Position numbers and translations under genes: made by a program. This document shows positions 25,510-37,880 of a stretch of 64,000 bases of DNA, piece by piece. The stretch covers positions 16,501,976-16,565,975 of the forward strand of contig CM072889.1 of the NCBI GenBank assembly GCA_037013685.1. Reading direction: 5' to 3'. The notes below the pieces were generated by a model that made no database searches, was not told where the DNA came from, and worked only from the letters and a program-made list of their open reading frames with translations. The stretch's first letter is position 1. Every line of letters begins with the position of its first letter. This DNA is from Acridotheres tristis. Its lineage: Eukaryota; Chordata; Aves; Passeriformes; Sturnidae.

Positions 25510-25850
25510 GGGAGGGGACGGGAAAGGAGCGCTCGGGGAGGGAGGGAGGGAGAGACGGCCCCGCCTGAGGGAAAGGAGCGCTCGGGGAGGGAGGGACGGC
25601 CCCGCCTGAGGGATAGGAGAGCTATGGAAGGGAGATAGGGGAGCGGCGGCCCCGCCTGAGGGAGACGAGACCAGTTATGGGAGGGAGGAACGGCCCCGCC
25701 TGAGGGAAAGGAGGGCTCGGGGAGGGAGAGAGGGGAGCGGCGGCCCCACCTGAGGGACAGCTATGGGAGGGAGCCGCGGTCCTGCCTGAGGGAGACGAGA
25801 GTTAGGAGAGGGAGGAACGGCCCCCTCTGAGGGATGGCAGCGCTCGGGGA
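25510..25850. repeat. Degenerate seven-copy GC-box array upstream of CHM
   Basis: The core GGCCCCGCCTGAGGG, or a close variant, recurs about seven times, with its GCCTG element near 25563, 25604, 25654, 25698, 25748, 25784 and 25825. Spacing ranges from 36 to 50 bp. Between cores are purine-rich GGAGGGAGG blocks and either a GCGCTCGGGG or an agctatgg segment. It is a diverged minisatellite sitting immediately 5' of CHM, and each copy offers an Sp/KLF-type GC-rich site. Confidence 0.85.
25535..25550 (+). promoter_or_regulatory. Potential G-quadruplex upstream of CHM ATG
   Basis: Four G-runs separated by single A residues (GGGGAGGGAGGGAGGG) about 92-107 bp upstream of the CHM ATG, on the strand that is the template for CHM. 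Single-nucleotide loops are the most stable G4 class in general knowledge. Folding in vivo is inference. Confidence 0.5.
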
Positions 25851-25899
25851 CAGCCCGGTGGTGTCGCGGGTCCGTCCCCTTTCAACCCGCCAGCCCCCG

Positions 25900-26210
25900 G
25901 GCCTCAGCATCCCTCACCCTTCTGCTGTCCTGCTCATCCCGGAACATCCCTGAGCAGCCGTGCAGGAATGCTGCGGGATGCAGCAGGGAACATATATAGA
26001 TATGTTCTATGTTCACAGATACGTTCTAGATAAGTTCTGTGTTCTAGATGATATGATCACAAGCACCCATCTCCGTCATTAAGCTTCCTAACTGTGGTTA
26101 CATGGCGGCGTTCCACCTACTGAGCCAAACTCAATTCGCTTCAATGTAAGCACGCGTGTTTTTGTATGACTTACGGGTCGATTTGAGGAAGAAATGATTA
26201 AATTATTTCC
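25900..26210. other. Spacer between CHM promoter and CR1 fragment
   Basis: Contains a short imperfect TTCTA-rich repeat at about 25998-26055 (variants of gttctatgttc, gttctagataa and gttctgtgttctag). Nothing else recognised. Confidence 0.6.
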
Positions 26211-26398
26211 TGTGAGAGAGGTGAGGCCCTGGCACAGGGTGCCCAGAGCAGCTGTGGCTGCCCCTGGATCCCTGGAGTGTCCCAGGCCAGGTTGGACAGG
26301 GCCTGGGACAGTGGAAGGTGTCCCTGCCATGGCAGGGGTGGCACTGGATGGGCTTTAAGGTCCTTCCAACGTAAACCATCCTGTGGCTCTGTGAACTC
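26211..26398 (+). mobile_element. CR1 LINE fragment (3' end)
   Basis: About 190 bp matching the familiar 3' part of avian CR1: a GAGGCCCTGGCACAGGGTGC start, then CCCAGAGCAGCTGTGGCTGC, CAGGCCAGGTTGGACAGGGC, a TGGAAGGTGTCCCTGCCATG block and CTTTAAGGTCCTTCCAA, finishing near a degenerate terminal octamer repeat (CTGTGGCTCTGTGA). Severely 5'-truncated, as most CR1 copies are, and non-coding. Confidence 0.9.
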
Positions 26399-29300
26399 CA
26401 CTGAGGTTTCTTGGATTTTCTCAGAAACAACGAATTTCCCTTTTGTTATTTCCCCTGAATATTCACAGTTTCCAAAACAATTTCTGTTGTTTTTTTCAAT
26501 CTTGTTGCTTGTTGCGCCTTAATATATTCAAGAAAATACTTTCATCGTTATTTTAAAAAATTTCCCTTACCCCCAATTGCAGTAATTTTTACTTTAGCCA
26601 GCATGTTGAACACAGATATAAAAATAAAGTTATTAGTGTTAGTTAGAAAGTTTATCAGTCATTAATTTTATGTCCTTTCTTGTTAATTAACAGATAGATG
26701 TTTGACTGTACTACATTCTCTGCATGCAAAACCCTTTCTATTTTTGTCAACTTACTCATTAACTCTTTCTTTCCCTCTGAAGCCCAAAGCCACATTTTAG
26801 TCTTGCTCAGGCTCTTTCTTCACATTCCAAAGAAAAGAAGGTGGAATCAGGGATAAAATCCAGAATCTCCTGCTTCAGAGTTGCCCCTCCCATAACATCA
26901 ATCTGAGTGTAAGAACAGCAGGACTAAAACTACAGACTGGAAAAAGCCAGATCCAGCAATGCAGGCAAAATAACCCAGCACAGAACACCTGTGCCAGAAT
27001 ATGCTGGAAATTTCTGGAAAGTTTTTCTTTTTATTTTGCATTTAACGGCTTATATGGCTTTAAACTAATCTCTTAATATTATTCATTGTGTATGATTATA
27101 TTAAAGTCTTAGCACCTTGAATCAATAATAACAATAAACCAGCTAGCAGCCTGTTAACACCTTATTACAAGCTCCTTGTTCACGTAGCAAAAGAATAGTG
27201 AAAATTGTAAAAAGTGACTAATGGAAACCAGAGGCCAGGTTACCCCTGTGGTACTGCCAGACGTGCTGGAGCAGAGTGCAGCACAGAAAACAGTCTGGCA
27301 GGAAACAGCCAACCATGCAAGAACAAAAAAATAGAGATTTAAACATCAGCACTTGCTTACTGCACTGATAAACACGTTACAGAGAAAATGAGGAGTTAAG
27401 AATTCAGATAGAAAAGGAGTAAGATCAAGTCTTATGTTCTTATGTTTGTATTTCCAACTGTCCCATAGAGATTTCGATTAAAACTTCCATCGTGCAGCTC
27501 CCATGCAATTCCATGGACGGAGCTGTCATTTCTACTTTTTAACATGTAAAAGAAATATAGCTGCAGAATTCTCACAATGCTGGATCATCCCTGGCCTAAA
27601 TGTTGTGTGCTGAAGAACAAAGCATCACTATATTGGTCAGATGAGATAAGACAAACTGCCCTTGCACATCCTTTTCCTGCTGAGGGAAGGCACACTCAGG
27701 AAAGTCTAACATCATCACGAAATCCTTTTGTTACTGTTTAATATAATTCTAGGACTGCACTGGAGCAGAGCTATTTCACTGTCAATGTCTCACTGTTTCT
27801 CAAGTGCTTAAGTATTTATCTCACCACAAAATGCTGTTGTTTGGTGCTGTGAGTTCCTGTTTGCTTCATTCATAAGATGCAATCAGTGCAATCCTATTTC
27901 GTGATGACAGTCATTATCCACTGGACCAGAAATCCTCCTTAGTACTTTTTATTTGACAAAAATGATTATTCAGGATCCTTAACTGCAAGGTTTGTCAGTC
28001 CCACACAACACCAACATATTTCTCTGTAGTTTGCAATTTTAGTATCAGCAAATGTAGAAGTGAAATATGTAAGTATGAATAATTTTTATGAGAATTTCAT
28101 GGACCTTGAGAAAATATCTTGCCATGTTTTTCTCTTTAGCTATTTAATTGCAATGTCATATTAACAGAAAGCAGCATACCCAATTCTGCATGGATGAATA
28201 AGCACATTCAATAAAGAAGATTTAACAGAGTAAATCAAACACTGGATTAAACATTTTCTGCATAACAGACCACAAAATGGGCATTCATTTTACCAATAGA
28301 TCCTCTACATTAGAAACAAATAGAAATGCACACCAATGTAATTAAACTGCACATCCTGTGCCCTGATTACTGAATTTCCCTATATTTTGTTAAACTAGGT
28401 CTCATCAATTAGGATTTCCAAAATGCATTCCGAAATGCATACTGAAAAACTGAATGTAACTTTTTAAACATTTGGATTAAATAAATCTTTCCCAATGTTT
28501 TATGAAATAATTCCTACATATGTAATCCTACATATTGCAGAGGATTTATACAGAATTTTTAGCAATAGCAGTTCAAAAAGGCACACAAAGATAATTTTAA
28601 GATCCCACTTTTAGCAGTTCTAAATACTTTTTTCTGTGAGCATCTTTTCCAACTTTGATCTTAACCAAAACATCTCTCATAAAAACATGGTGTTTTACTT
28701 TAAGACTTTTATTTGGGATTTTCACAAGTCCATGGAACTACCCTTGTTACTTTAAAGTTTGTATAGTTAATATCTAACTCTATCAAAATGCTTTTCAGAA
28801 GTACAGTAATCTGAGCAAAATCTCATAAACTCTGGAAGTGTTTTTTTTTTCCCCAGGTAGGAACACTGAAGTCCAGGAGAAAATTAGGAAGAATCAGCAT
28901 TAAAATTATGGAATTTCTAGTTATCTCAAGATCTAGTCTCCCACCATGTGATCAAATGCTCCTTCCTCCAAAAACAAACAGCAAATGCTTCATATTCACT
29001 ATGATGAATTTTAATTTTCTTGTGTTATGTAGTCTCTTTATCCTGCAGTGATTTCACACGTGAAATCCCATTATTCATTCTATTGTTCCCTCAGTGGATA
29101 CAGAATTTAATTCTCCTTGAGTACCGGTTTGAATAAGGATCAGCAGCAGGATCGGGCCCATTAGCTGCCTGAAACATCCAGTGAATAACCTGATTTATCC
29201 CTGATGTATCATTTGATAACGAAATGGCTCATTAGTTCAGGCAGCAGGGAAGTGTTTGTGGGTGCTGCACTTGTGCCTGGTTCTCCTCTGCAGTTCTGCA

Positions 29301-32300
29301 GTTGCACAATTGGCTCCCACTCCTGCCTGCACCACCCTGATTGTTCATTAACCACAGCAGCAGCCTCGCCACAGTCAGGCGTGCTTGGGAAAAAATTATT
29401 TCTTTCCAAATTTATTCTAAACTCTCAGACAACCTTTATTACAACTTCCTCTTTTTACCATTATCTGAGTTTGTCTTCCTGTCACAGTTTGCCCTGGTCA
29501 GCCTCAATCATGCCCATATAACTTGTGTGATATTAGTGGCATTCGACCCTATACTGCAGATCCTCAGTCGGATGCAGACAGTTCCCATGGATGGTATGAA
29601 TATTCCTGTGATAACAGGCCTTGGTAGATCAGTGACCTGAATATATTTTAAAAACTCTGAATAATTAAACCCACATTCTCTACTAAGGAGCACTGAAACT
29701 CATTTTGAAGTTGCCCTTTTGATTATTAAAATGTGTGTAAATTATGGGATTGCTTAGAGAGACGGGAAAGAGAATTAAATGTCACTTGACTTCTGTAACC
29801 ATGCAAGGCAAAGAGTTTACTTTTTTTCAATCTTTACTTAATGACAATCTGCAAAAATTCTCTCATAGCAGTCAAACTTGTACAAAATGAGCACCAAGGA
29901 GAAAAAAACCCAGGATCATAGTTTGACAAGGCTGCTCTGCTCAGTATAACTAGCAGAGTACAGGAATAAAGTTCCACTACAGCTACATTAAGGATTACCT
30001 AAAAGTTTTATGGGTTTCCTAAAACTACAGGTGTCCAGGAAGAAGGAGAAAGTCTTTGCAGCTGCCCCAAGATTCAGGTTGGTTTGAAATCCAGGATGCC
30101 ACAAAGAGTTTAATGCTTTCTGTCCTGGCACTTCCACTATTTGTCTATTCCAGCATGTAAAAGCCTTGGTCAATTATGATACTTCAGAAAGTGTCAGTAA
30201 GCACCAGAAAAAAGAAACAGACTGGACATATAAGACTGCTGTATGAAGTTCTGTAATTAATGAAGATTCATTAGGATTACAATTTATTAAGATTTAAGGA
30301 GGATTAAGTAAAGATGGACAAGTGTGTCTAATGACATTCAGTTACTGCCTTACCTCATTTGCAATATTACTCAAAGCAGTTTTATTGCACAGTAAGGTTT
30401 GCAGACTTGTGTTCTCTGAGTTTAGGAAAACTGTACTTTTTCCAGCACATCTGGATACTGTAGCTTATGTAAGAAATAAATCTCTTTTCTCTGGAAATAT
30501 TCCCGTTCTTTTATATATTGCATTTCTTTTATTCATCTCCTTTGACTTGTTGCCAGTTTATGAATACAGATCCTTCAGCCATTAGTGCATATTCCTACTT
30601 CATTACAGTCTGCACAAATTTTGCCATGCAAAGTTCAGCCTCAACATCTTGGTCTTTTCTGTTTGATTAACAAACCATAATTACAGCTGAAGGTGAAATG
30701 TATATTGCCTTAATCAGGAGATAGGAGCAGTTATTTTATTTCACTTCATTTACATATATTTAAAAATGTGCCCATACTAACACTGAAAAAACCAGGAATT
30801 AGTCTGGGACATGGATGATACAGCAAATGAAACAAAATCAGACAGCCACAGATTGGAAGTTTTGCATTTCCCTGTTTGAGAAGAATGACAAGTGCAAGAT
30901 TATTGAGTATTTTTTAAACAGCAGTGTTCTCCAGTCTTGAAAATCATAACTGGCACCTGGCTGAAATGAAAAGAGAGGATAAACCAAGACTTTAAGTTCT
31001 GAAACTGATAAAGGTCCCTTAGGAAACTCCCCATAAATATTATCATATAATTAAAAGGGTTTAAAGTAGTCCATAAAGTAAAGGAATTGATGTGTCTCAT
31101 ATGCAGTATTTTTGCCTAGACTTCACCAGAGAAACCATAAACAAAAGACTATAAAGGGCTCAGCTGAAATGAGTTTTTGCCAGCTGGGATTCTTGTGAAG
31201 ACACACGTGTCACCAAGGACTCCAACACCAAACTGTAGCCAAGAGAATCTGAAAGTTAGGAGTGAGTAACAGCCAGGGACTGACTGTCAGGTAAATCAAG
31301 CTATTGGTGATAACACTGCTAAAAATCCAATTAATGCAACAACTACATTTGAAATTACGGAAACGGGTGACTAAAAATGATAATAAAGCAAACCCTGTTC
31401 CTCCTTTGAGAAATCTCTGTGAGAGGCTGATTTGCCTCAGTTCCAGCACTGGGTCTGTCAGGGCTCCTCTTGCAGCTGTGTGTAAGAGCAGAGATTTAGT
31501 TCGGGCTTTGCTGCTGCACTGGTGGAAATGTAACATTATCGAGGGTACACCCAGCCAGGGAGGGGCTGCCAGACCCTCTTCCTCTATTTCCTCTGGAAAG
31601 GCATGTATGAAAATATCTGTCAGCTGCAGCAGGGTGATTTGGGGACAGATTTAAATTGTGAAAGAGCTGTGGCTAAAAAGAAAATTATCAGCTTATAAAG
31701 CAGGAGTATATGTAATTGCCTCTTAATAAGTGAATTTACTAAACTCATATACAGCAAAGGCCTCCTTATTGAGCATTTCCCTCCCAACATTACAGTTCAA
31801 GCAAGCTTTGTGTTTAAAATAGTCTTTTTAGGATTTTAAAGCCAGAGAGTAGCAATAGTGGTGAATAGCACTGAAATCTTTAAGGCATTTGAAATGAGAT
31901 TATACTCAGCTTGCTCACAGAAATGAGAATAGCTCTTGTTTTTCTTTCAGAAGTTGTGAACTGGTGCCAGACTGTATGTATGTGTGATGCTTTTGAGAAT
32001 TCAGGATGGACACTCAGGATTTAACATCCATTTTTCATTAATCCAAACATAGTACACTCCATTTAAATGCTGCCTTTTCTTCTGCAGAAAAGAAGACACC
32101 CACATTGCACTTATTAAACTTTAATTATATTATATGTCTAGGAAAAGAATGTTCCTACTGTAAACAATATGTGGGCCAGCTATATTGAAGTATTTAATGT
32201 TTTTATAAGATGTTTGCATTTTAATCTGTTTTTGGGGGACAATATCTGCAACCTGAATTTCAACCCCATTGCTTTGATAGGATTTTCTCCAGGCTGTGTG

Positions 32301-32853
32301 TTCTAGAGTGATAATACATAAAATGAAAACAATAAAAGGTCAAATCCCGTAGTCTGAATGAGAATTTTAGGTATGAATGTAACAAATCATAGTGCACAGT
32401 ACTCATTAAAAAGTTGTTTGTTTGTTTGTTTAGTCTTAGCATCAACTTTTCCAGGGTAAGATGTTGGCTTAGCAGATCCCAGATCCAAGCAGTACTCCCA
32501 GGACAGCTCTTCAATGAGGTGACTGCTCCTGGAGCACAGTAGTTATCCCAGAACTCCAAGCACGTCTCTCAGGCATTCTGCACCACAGCATCTCTGAGGG
32601 GAGCAAGGAGACTTGGAGCCATTGTCTTTATTTCAGCTGGGTGCCTGGAGAACTCAGAACCCAGAGACAGAACTAAAGGGAGCACAGTGTGCCCTCCCCT
32701 TTCTGTTCCTCCTTAGCACCTAAGGAGCAGCAATTCCTCCTCTGTTTGATGGAGTAAATAAAGAAATAAGCTGTAGCTCCTCACACTGGCAGTATGAATT
32801 CTATATAAAGACCCTCATTTCGACCCTTCCATGAAGCCAGAAGAGACAGAATT

Positions 32854-32865
32854 CCCCCCCCCCCC
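32854..32865. repeat. C homopolymer (12 bp)
   Basis: Uninterrupted run of 12 cytosines in intergenic DNA. Confidence 0.95.
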
Positions 32866-35611
32866 TTCAGAAGAATGCTGTGCTGTTGTCAATGTTGAGG
32901 CAGATTATTAGGAAGATTTGCAAGAATAACTACTTAAAATGGTCACATTCATTTTAAAGAAAAGAAATATAATTGGTATTTGCATAGAAGAAAATGGATG
33001 AATTTAAATTTTAGTTGATTATAATTATTGTCATCATAATCATCATCATTATCTTTGTATGTCTAAATGACTGATTCAAAGAAGAATTTTTAACACATTT
33101 CACATGTCAGTGCAATTCTTTTCTGTTTTGTGCTTTAGTGCTTGGAGTTTTTCATTTGCTTTTTTCAGTCTGAACTTTTCATGAAAGCTATTGTAGTTTT
33201 CTTAAAAGGTGGAAAAATGTTTCAAAAGAAGTCAGATCTAGAAGTACTACATACATTTTTTTTCCCCCAATAAAATGTAATCAAATTGTACAGAAAAACA
33301 GGTACATAAATACTGTGGGATGGCACTTTGAAATGCTCCTAAGAAAAAGATTTTAAATAGTGAGGTGCCACCTAAATCTGGCCTTTTGAGCCAGACAAGG
33401 GATGTTAAACAGGAATAGTTGCACACAAATTAGTAGGTGAACTAATTGAAGTGGTCATGCATCCAGATGAGGGTATAATTCAAAAAGTCCATTAATGAAC
33501 TGGGGCTGTATGTAGACACTGAGCTCCTAAAGATTTCCTAATAATTGTTGATATTTCAGCACTATGGATACTGATCCAGCTGGGGTTTAATTCTGTATTC
33601 CCTGGTAATGTTGCTACAGTAAACTCTGTATATTCAACTACTAAATCTATATTGTGTGAGTTTATCAGTACTGGAAGTTATGAACAGTTGAGATCCACAG
33701 TATTTGTAGGTGAAAGCAGTTTCCTTTTCCCTGAGTTTATATCACATCAAACCAGAGATGAGCAATCAAGACTGCAAACGCTGTATACTGTGCATAGCAA
33801 AATAAAAGTTTTGTAATTCCCATTTCCCTGATGACTTTGAAATGACTATGAAAAGCATTTTGCAAGAGGGATCATCAGAGCTGCTGTGATAGCTGTAATT
33901 CCTGATACCTGGCATCTGTGAAAAACAGGGCTTGATCTTCCACAACTTAACCTTTGGTGTTACTTCATTTTATTTTTGTTCCTTTACTCTTCCATGAGAG
34001 CCAGTGAGCCAAGTGCTAAAATCCTGTTTCTGACCAGGCTTACTGTGACTTGTGGAAACAATTGCTCCCTGCAGCCTTGCAGATGGCAGTTTCCTGACAG
34101 CCTCTTTTCAGATGACTTCCTGAGTGACAAGGAATTCCCTAAAAAGGAATTGGGGAGGTGGATTCTAGGGGAAGCTTTACTTGTCTTTGTTTGGTTAAGT
34201 TATGGTATCTTCCTATTTTCTTGGGATAAACAGAAGCACGTTCATGCCACTACACAGAAAGATACCTTAAAAACCACACTTGGAGCTGTAAAAACTCCCA
34301 GATGAGCTGTCTGCCCAGGAGAGGGACTGAAGGGAGCCTGTTGGAAGGATTTTCCTGAGTGGCTGCTCTTAGGCAGAGGAATTGTCAGATGGACTGATGA
34401 TTGATGAGCTGCAGCACAGCCATGGAGAACCTCTGGCCAAAAGACAGACCTTAAAGTTTCCTCTCTGTGTCCAGGAATTGGAATTTTTAACATGTATTTT
34501 CTATGGAAAAGGATTGCACTGAAAGATGCTGGATATAAGTAAGTTTCAATGAATGGAAAATATCAGCAAACCCAGGGTTCCTGGTTAATTTTATGCACTG
34601 AAGTGACCACAGTTCAATCAACATTCATTATTAAAATAGCAAAGAAAATCGGTGTCTGAAGTCCTATCACTCTAAGCAAAAACTTTTTTTTTTTAATTTT
34701 CAGTTTTCTTCGATTCTATTGATCACATAAAATAGACCATTATCTAAAATAGAACACTCAGTTCAATTTTTAAAATTCAAACTATGTCGTACATTCACAT
34801 TTTAGGAAAAAAATATTTACATTGCAAAGTTTCTATTAAACGTTGCTTTATTCTATATTCATAGACCTTGTGGGAAAAAATAGGGAAGATCTTGTCATAT
34901 TTAAAATCATAATGGAATCAAATTGTAAGACATCCCTTTAGAAAAATTACGAAGAAATACTTTCAGTTTACAATGGAAAATACTCTAAAATTTCTAATAC
35001 TAATGAAAGAGATCAGTGATGGTTTCCCAAGGTACTATCAGGTTTTTAACATTATAAATATGGGCAAGGATAATTTTTAAAAACTCAAACTACAGGATGG
35101 TTGTACATTAAATAATTATGATCACAGGTGTTCCAACCTCTGATTTCAAGTCATGGCCTGATCATCCTTATGCCTCCACAAGTCACTGATAATTCCATCA
35201 GAAAGTCAATGAAGTTAAAGTATATAAAACCAGATTTATGTAAGATTACATTTTATTCAATGTTTGTCACATCAACCTTGATGTGAAAGTAAGTAAGAGG
35301 AACAAAAGGTTGATAAAGTCATTAATGTCTTCTGAAGATAAAGACACTTCTTCTTTCACTTTATCCAAAAGCTCTGAGAACATACTGAGACACAGAGATT
35401 GGCCAAGTTAAAAACAAAACCTGCTCTTAAATATTTGATTCTGATCTCACTCTGACTTGCTTTGACTGAGATTCAGACAGACTCAGTTCTACTGTGGATT
35501 CAGCCTCACCAGCTCAGGCTTTGTGACAGGGGTAAAATAGCAGAATGAGCCCCCAGTGAGACCTTTCTCTCCACTTCCCATAAAGAACGATGGAGTATCC
35601 TGGAGCTAATT

Positions 35612-35632
35612 AAAAAAAAAAAAAAAAAAAAA
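35612..35632. repeat. A homopolymer (21 bp)
   Basis: Uninterrupted run of 21 adenines. No retroposed gene or SINE body was recognised directly upstream of it. Confidence 0.95.
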
Positions 35633-37880
35633 GTTCATTATATTTTCTTCAACCTCCATCAGAGCTGTGAAAAGGATGACCCAAAACCAGATGAGAATTC
35701 TGAAGGAGAGGCTTTTGCAAGGTCTGTGTAGATCACTGGCCTGAATTTCCCTATACCTGCCTTCTGTTCTCTCCTGTCTTCCTCATTCCCTGGACCTCCC
35801 AAGCCTCTCATTTAGGTGGGATTTTTATTCCACTAAGGAAATATGAGGTAGAACATCCTGGACTTCATCAGCTCCAAACAGAATCCCAAATGAAAGTACC
35901 TGCCTATTTTTAAATTTGCATTCTAAGTGAAATTCAAACCTTCCCAGGCACATGGTTCAGGGATCACAGGGTCAAAATGGCATTTACTACCTCAGCCAGT
36001 TTGGACCAGTTCCACTGATTTTTCCTCAGAAAAATTTCAGTAGGAACTGGCAGCAGATTTCTATCACCTTATGGATTTCAGAAGAAATGTAATGTTTGAA
36101 AAGACAGTATCATAAAACTGATGTTCAATGAAAAATACCCATTGATCTCCATTTGTGTGAATAAGGTTTCTATAATTTGGAGACTGTAAGACATTGAAAT
36201 GTCTAGTAGTATCCAAGGTAAAATTACCACTTACTTCCATGGAAACAGAAGCAGGCCCACATAATGAATATGAAAATATTATCTGTGTAATGAAGTGTTT
36301 AAATCTTTATTATTTAATTACTGGTTTAGATAGTAAAAAAATCAAAGTATCTATAGAATTTTAAAATATGGTAATTCCTCAATATTTACTCTCATGCTTA
36401 TAAAAGATCTGGACTCCTGAATGATGTAAATCAATTATCCCTGTGTGTGTGAAATGCTGTAAGAAGATCAATGAGACCTGAACACAAGGAGGCATCTTAG
36501 GATAACAGCTGCAGATGCACACGGTCTGTGGTACAAACCAACCAAAGGAACACACACTGCTCACCCTGATGGCTCTCCCTCCCCCACAGAAAATCCCTGC
36601 CCACCTGGAAATGCATGAAAGGAAAACCAAGTAAGAGCAGGTAGCAGTCAGGATATCAGCAAAGTACAATAAATGGTCACTCTTAGAGGTAAAAGGAATG
36701 CTTTGCATTCAGCTTGGGAATTTATTTTAGATGGGACTTAATGGTCGGGCTGCTTACAACCAAAAGCTGTGCAGTTAATGACTCTGTGGAAAACAGCAAG
36801 GACGGATCTTTACTGCCTAAAATACATATTGGTTTTAAAGATGAGCTCAAGATGATTACTTTCACAATATTAATAATTCTGCCAATTGGATTTCCACAAA
36901 GTAGATTCAATAAAATACTGGAAATATTTAGTCAATAAATCAATTACGCTTCCACTGACTCTGGATAGCTATAAATTGTTTTCTCATTGATAAAATTCTG
37001 TTTATGAAAACCTATTTTCAAGGAAACGACTCCTAAGTTTTTTATTGGAAAATGCTTTGCAGTTAAAGCAGAAATGAGAGTTAATGGAAGGGCCACATGA
37101 GCCTTTTATGTATAAATTAAAAAAAAAAAAATCCAGAAACTTTTTTTTTTGTTACTTGAAGTAGGATGTGATGTCCATGTTTAAAAATACCAAAAAAATG
37201 TAAAGAAAATTAAATACCTTCTTATCCCACTAGATGGTGGTGCCTTCAGATTAGGGCTGAGATGCTGAGACAGACAGCACAGGAAAACTTTTGCTTTCTT
37301 TAACTGACCTGCAAATGTGGAGAGATGAGGTTGACCTTGTTCCTCTGGGAACAGTAACAAGCATTAGGCTCTGATGACTTACTGAATATATTGAAGTACA
37401 TGGAATTGTGTCCACAGTGCTTTGCTATGAAGTGTGTTCAACTTCAATACACAACTAATAGTATTAAGTTCTTTTTCCTGAAGAAGAAAAGATGCAAACA
37501 ATATTGAACCTTAATGATGATTGTGTCTCGTGTAAAACAGCCTTGTTCCACTGAGGTCCTGGTCCTTTTGCTGCTCTCTTCCCTCAATCCAAATCCAGAT
37601 TAACGTGGGGGAGCATTAGCAATGACTGCATCTTTTATTTCTGGATTTCATTGGAACAAGTTTAAAAGTACCAGTCACATTTTTGTGTGACAAATGTGCT
37701 GCTGGCTTTCAGAAAAGGTATTCACACATCTGTTAGACAGAAAGTGCCAAACGTGGCAGGTCACATCTCTCCAGTGATAACACAAGTGACACTTTGATGA
37801 ATAGGAAAAGTGGATGGGACCTTGTTTCAGAGAGTATGTTTGTGCTGTAGTTATCTCAGGCTCTGTAGTAAACGATCACA

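Larger units (their letters stand above)
25005..25900. promoter_or_regulatory. CHM: CHM CpG-island promoter region
   Basis: A sharp change from AT-rich intron to GC- and CpG-rich sequence surrounds exon 1, as expected for a housekeeping CpG-island promoter. Just upstream of the ATG (25444-25510) are a GGGCGGGAGC GC-box on the plus strand, a GTGACGG CRE-like half site on the minus strand, and the motif AAGATGGCGG over the start codon. No TATA box is evident. The exact start site is unknown. Confidence 0.7.
26399..37880. other. CHM-DACH2 intergenic region, AT-rich part
   Basis: About 11.5 kb without a recognisable gene. The open frames are short, lack protein-like composition and show no splice-bounded conserved blocks. 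Simple repeats are a 12-bp C run at 32854-32865, a 21-bp A run at 35612-35632 and a short ATC-rich stretch near 33030-33052. No CR1 or LTR element recognised by eye. Confidence 0.75.

Noticed and set aside
25023..25638. Plus-strand frames of 141-181 codons at the CHM CpG island
   Set aside because: They are created by the 51-bp in-frame repeat and GC-rich sequence. The peptide shows only the repeat and Pro/Arg-rich filler.
35612..35632. Poly-A run as the tail of a processed pseudogene
   Set aside because: No gene-like sequence, target-site duplication or SINE body was recognised upstream.
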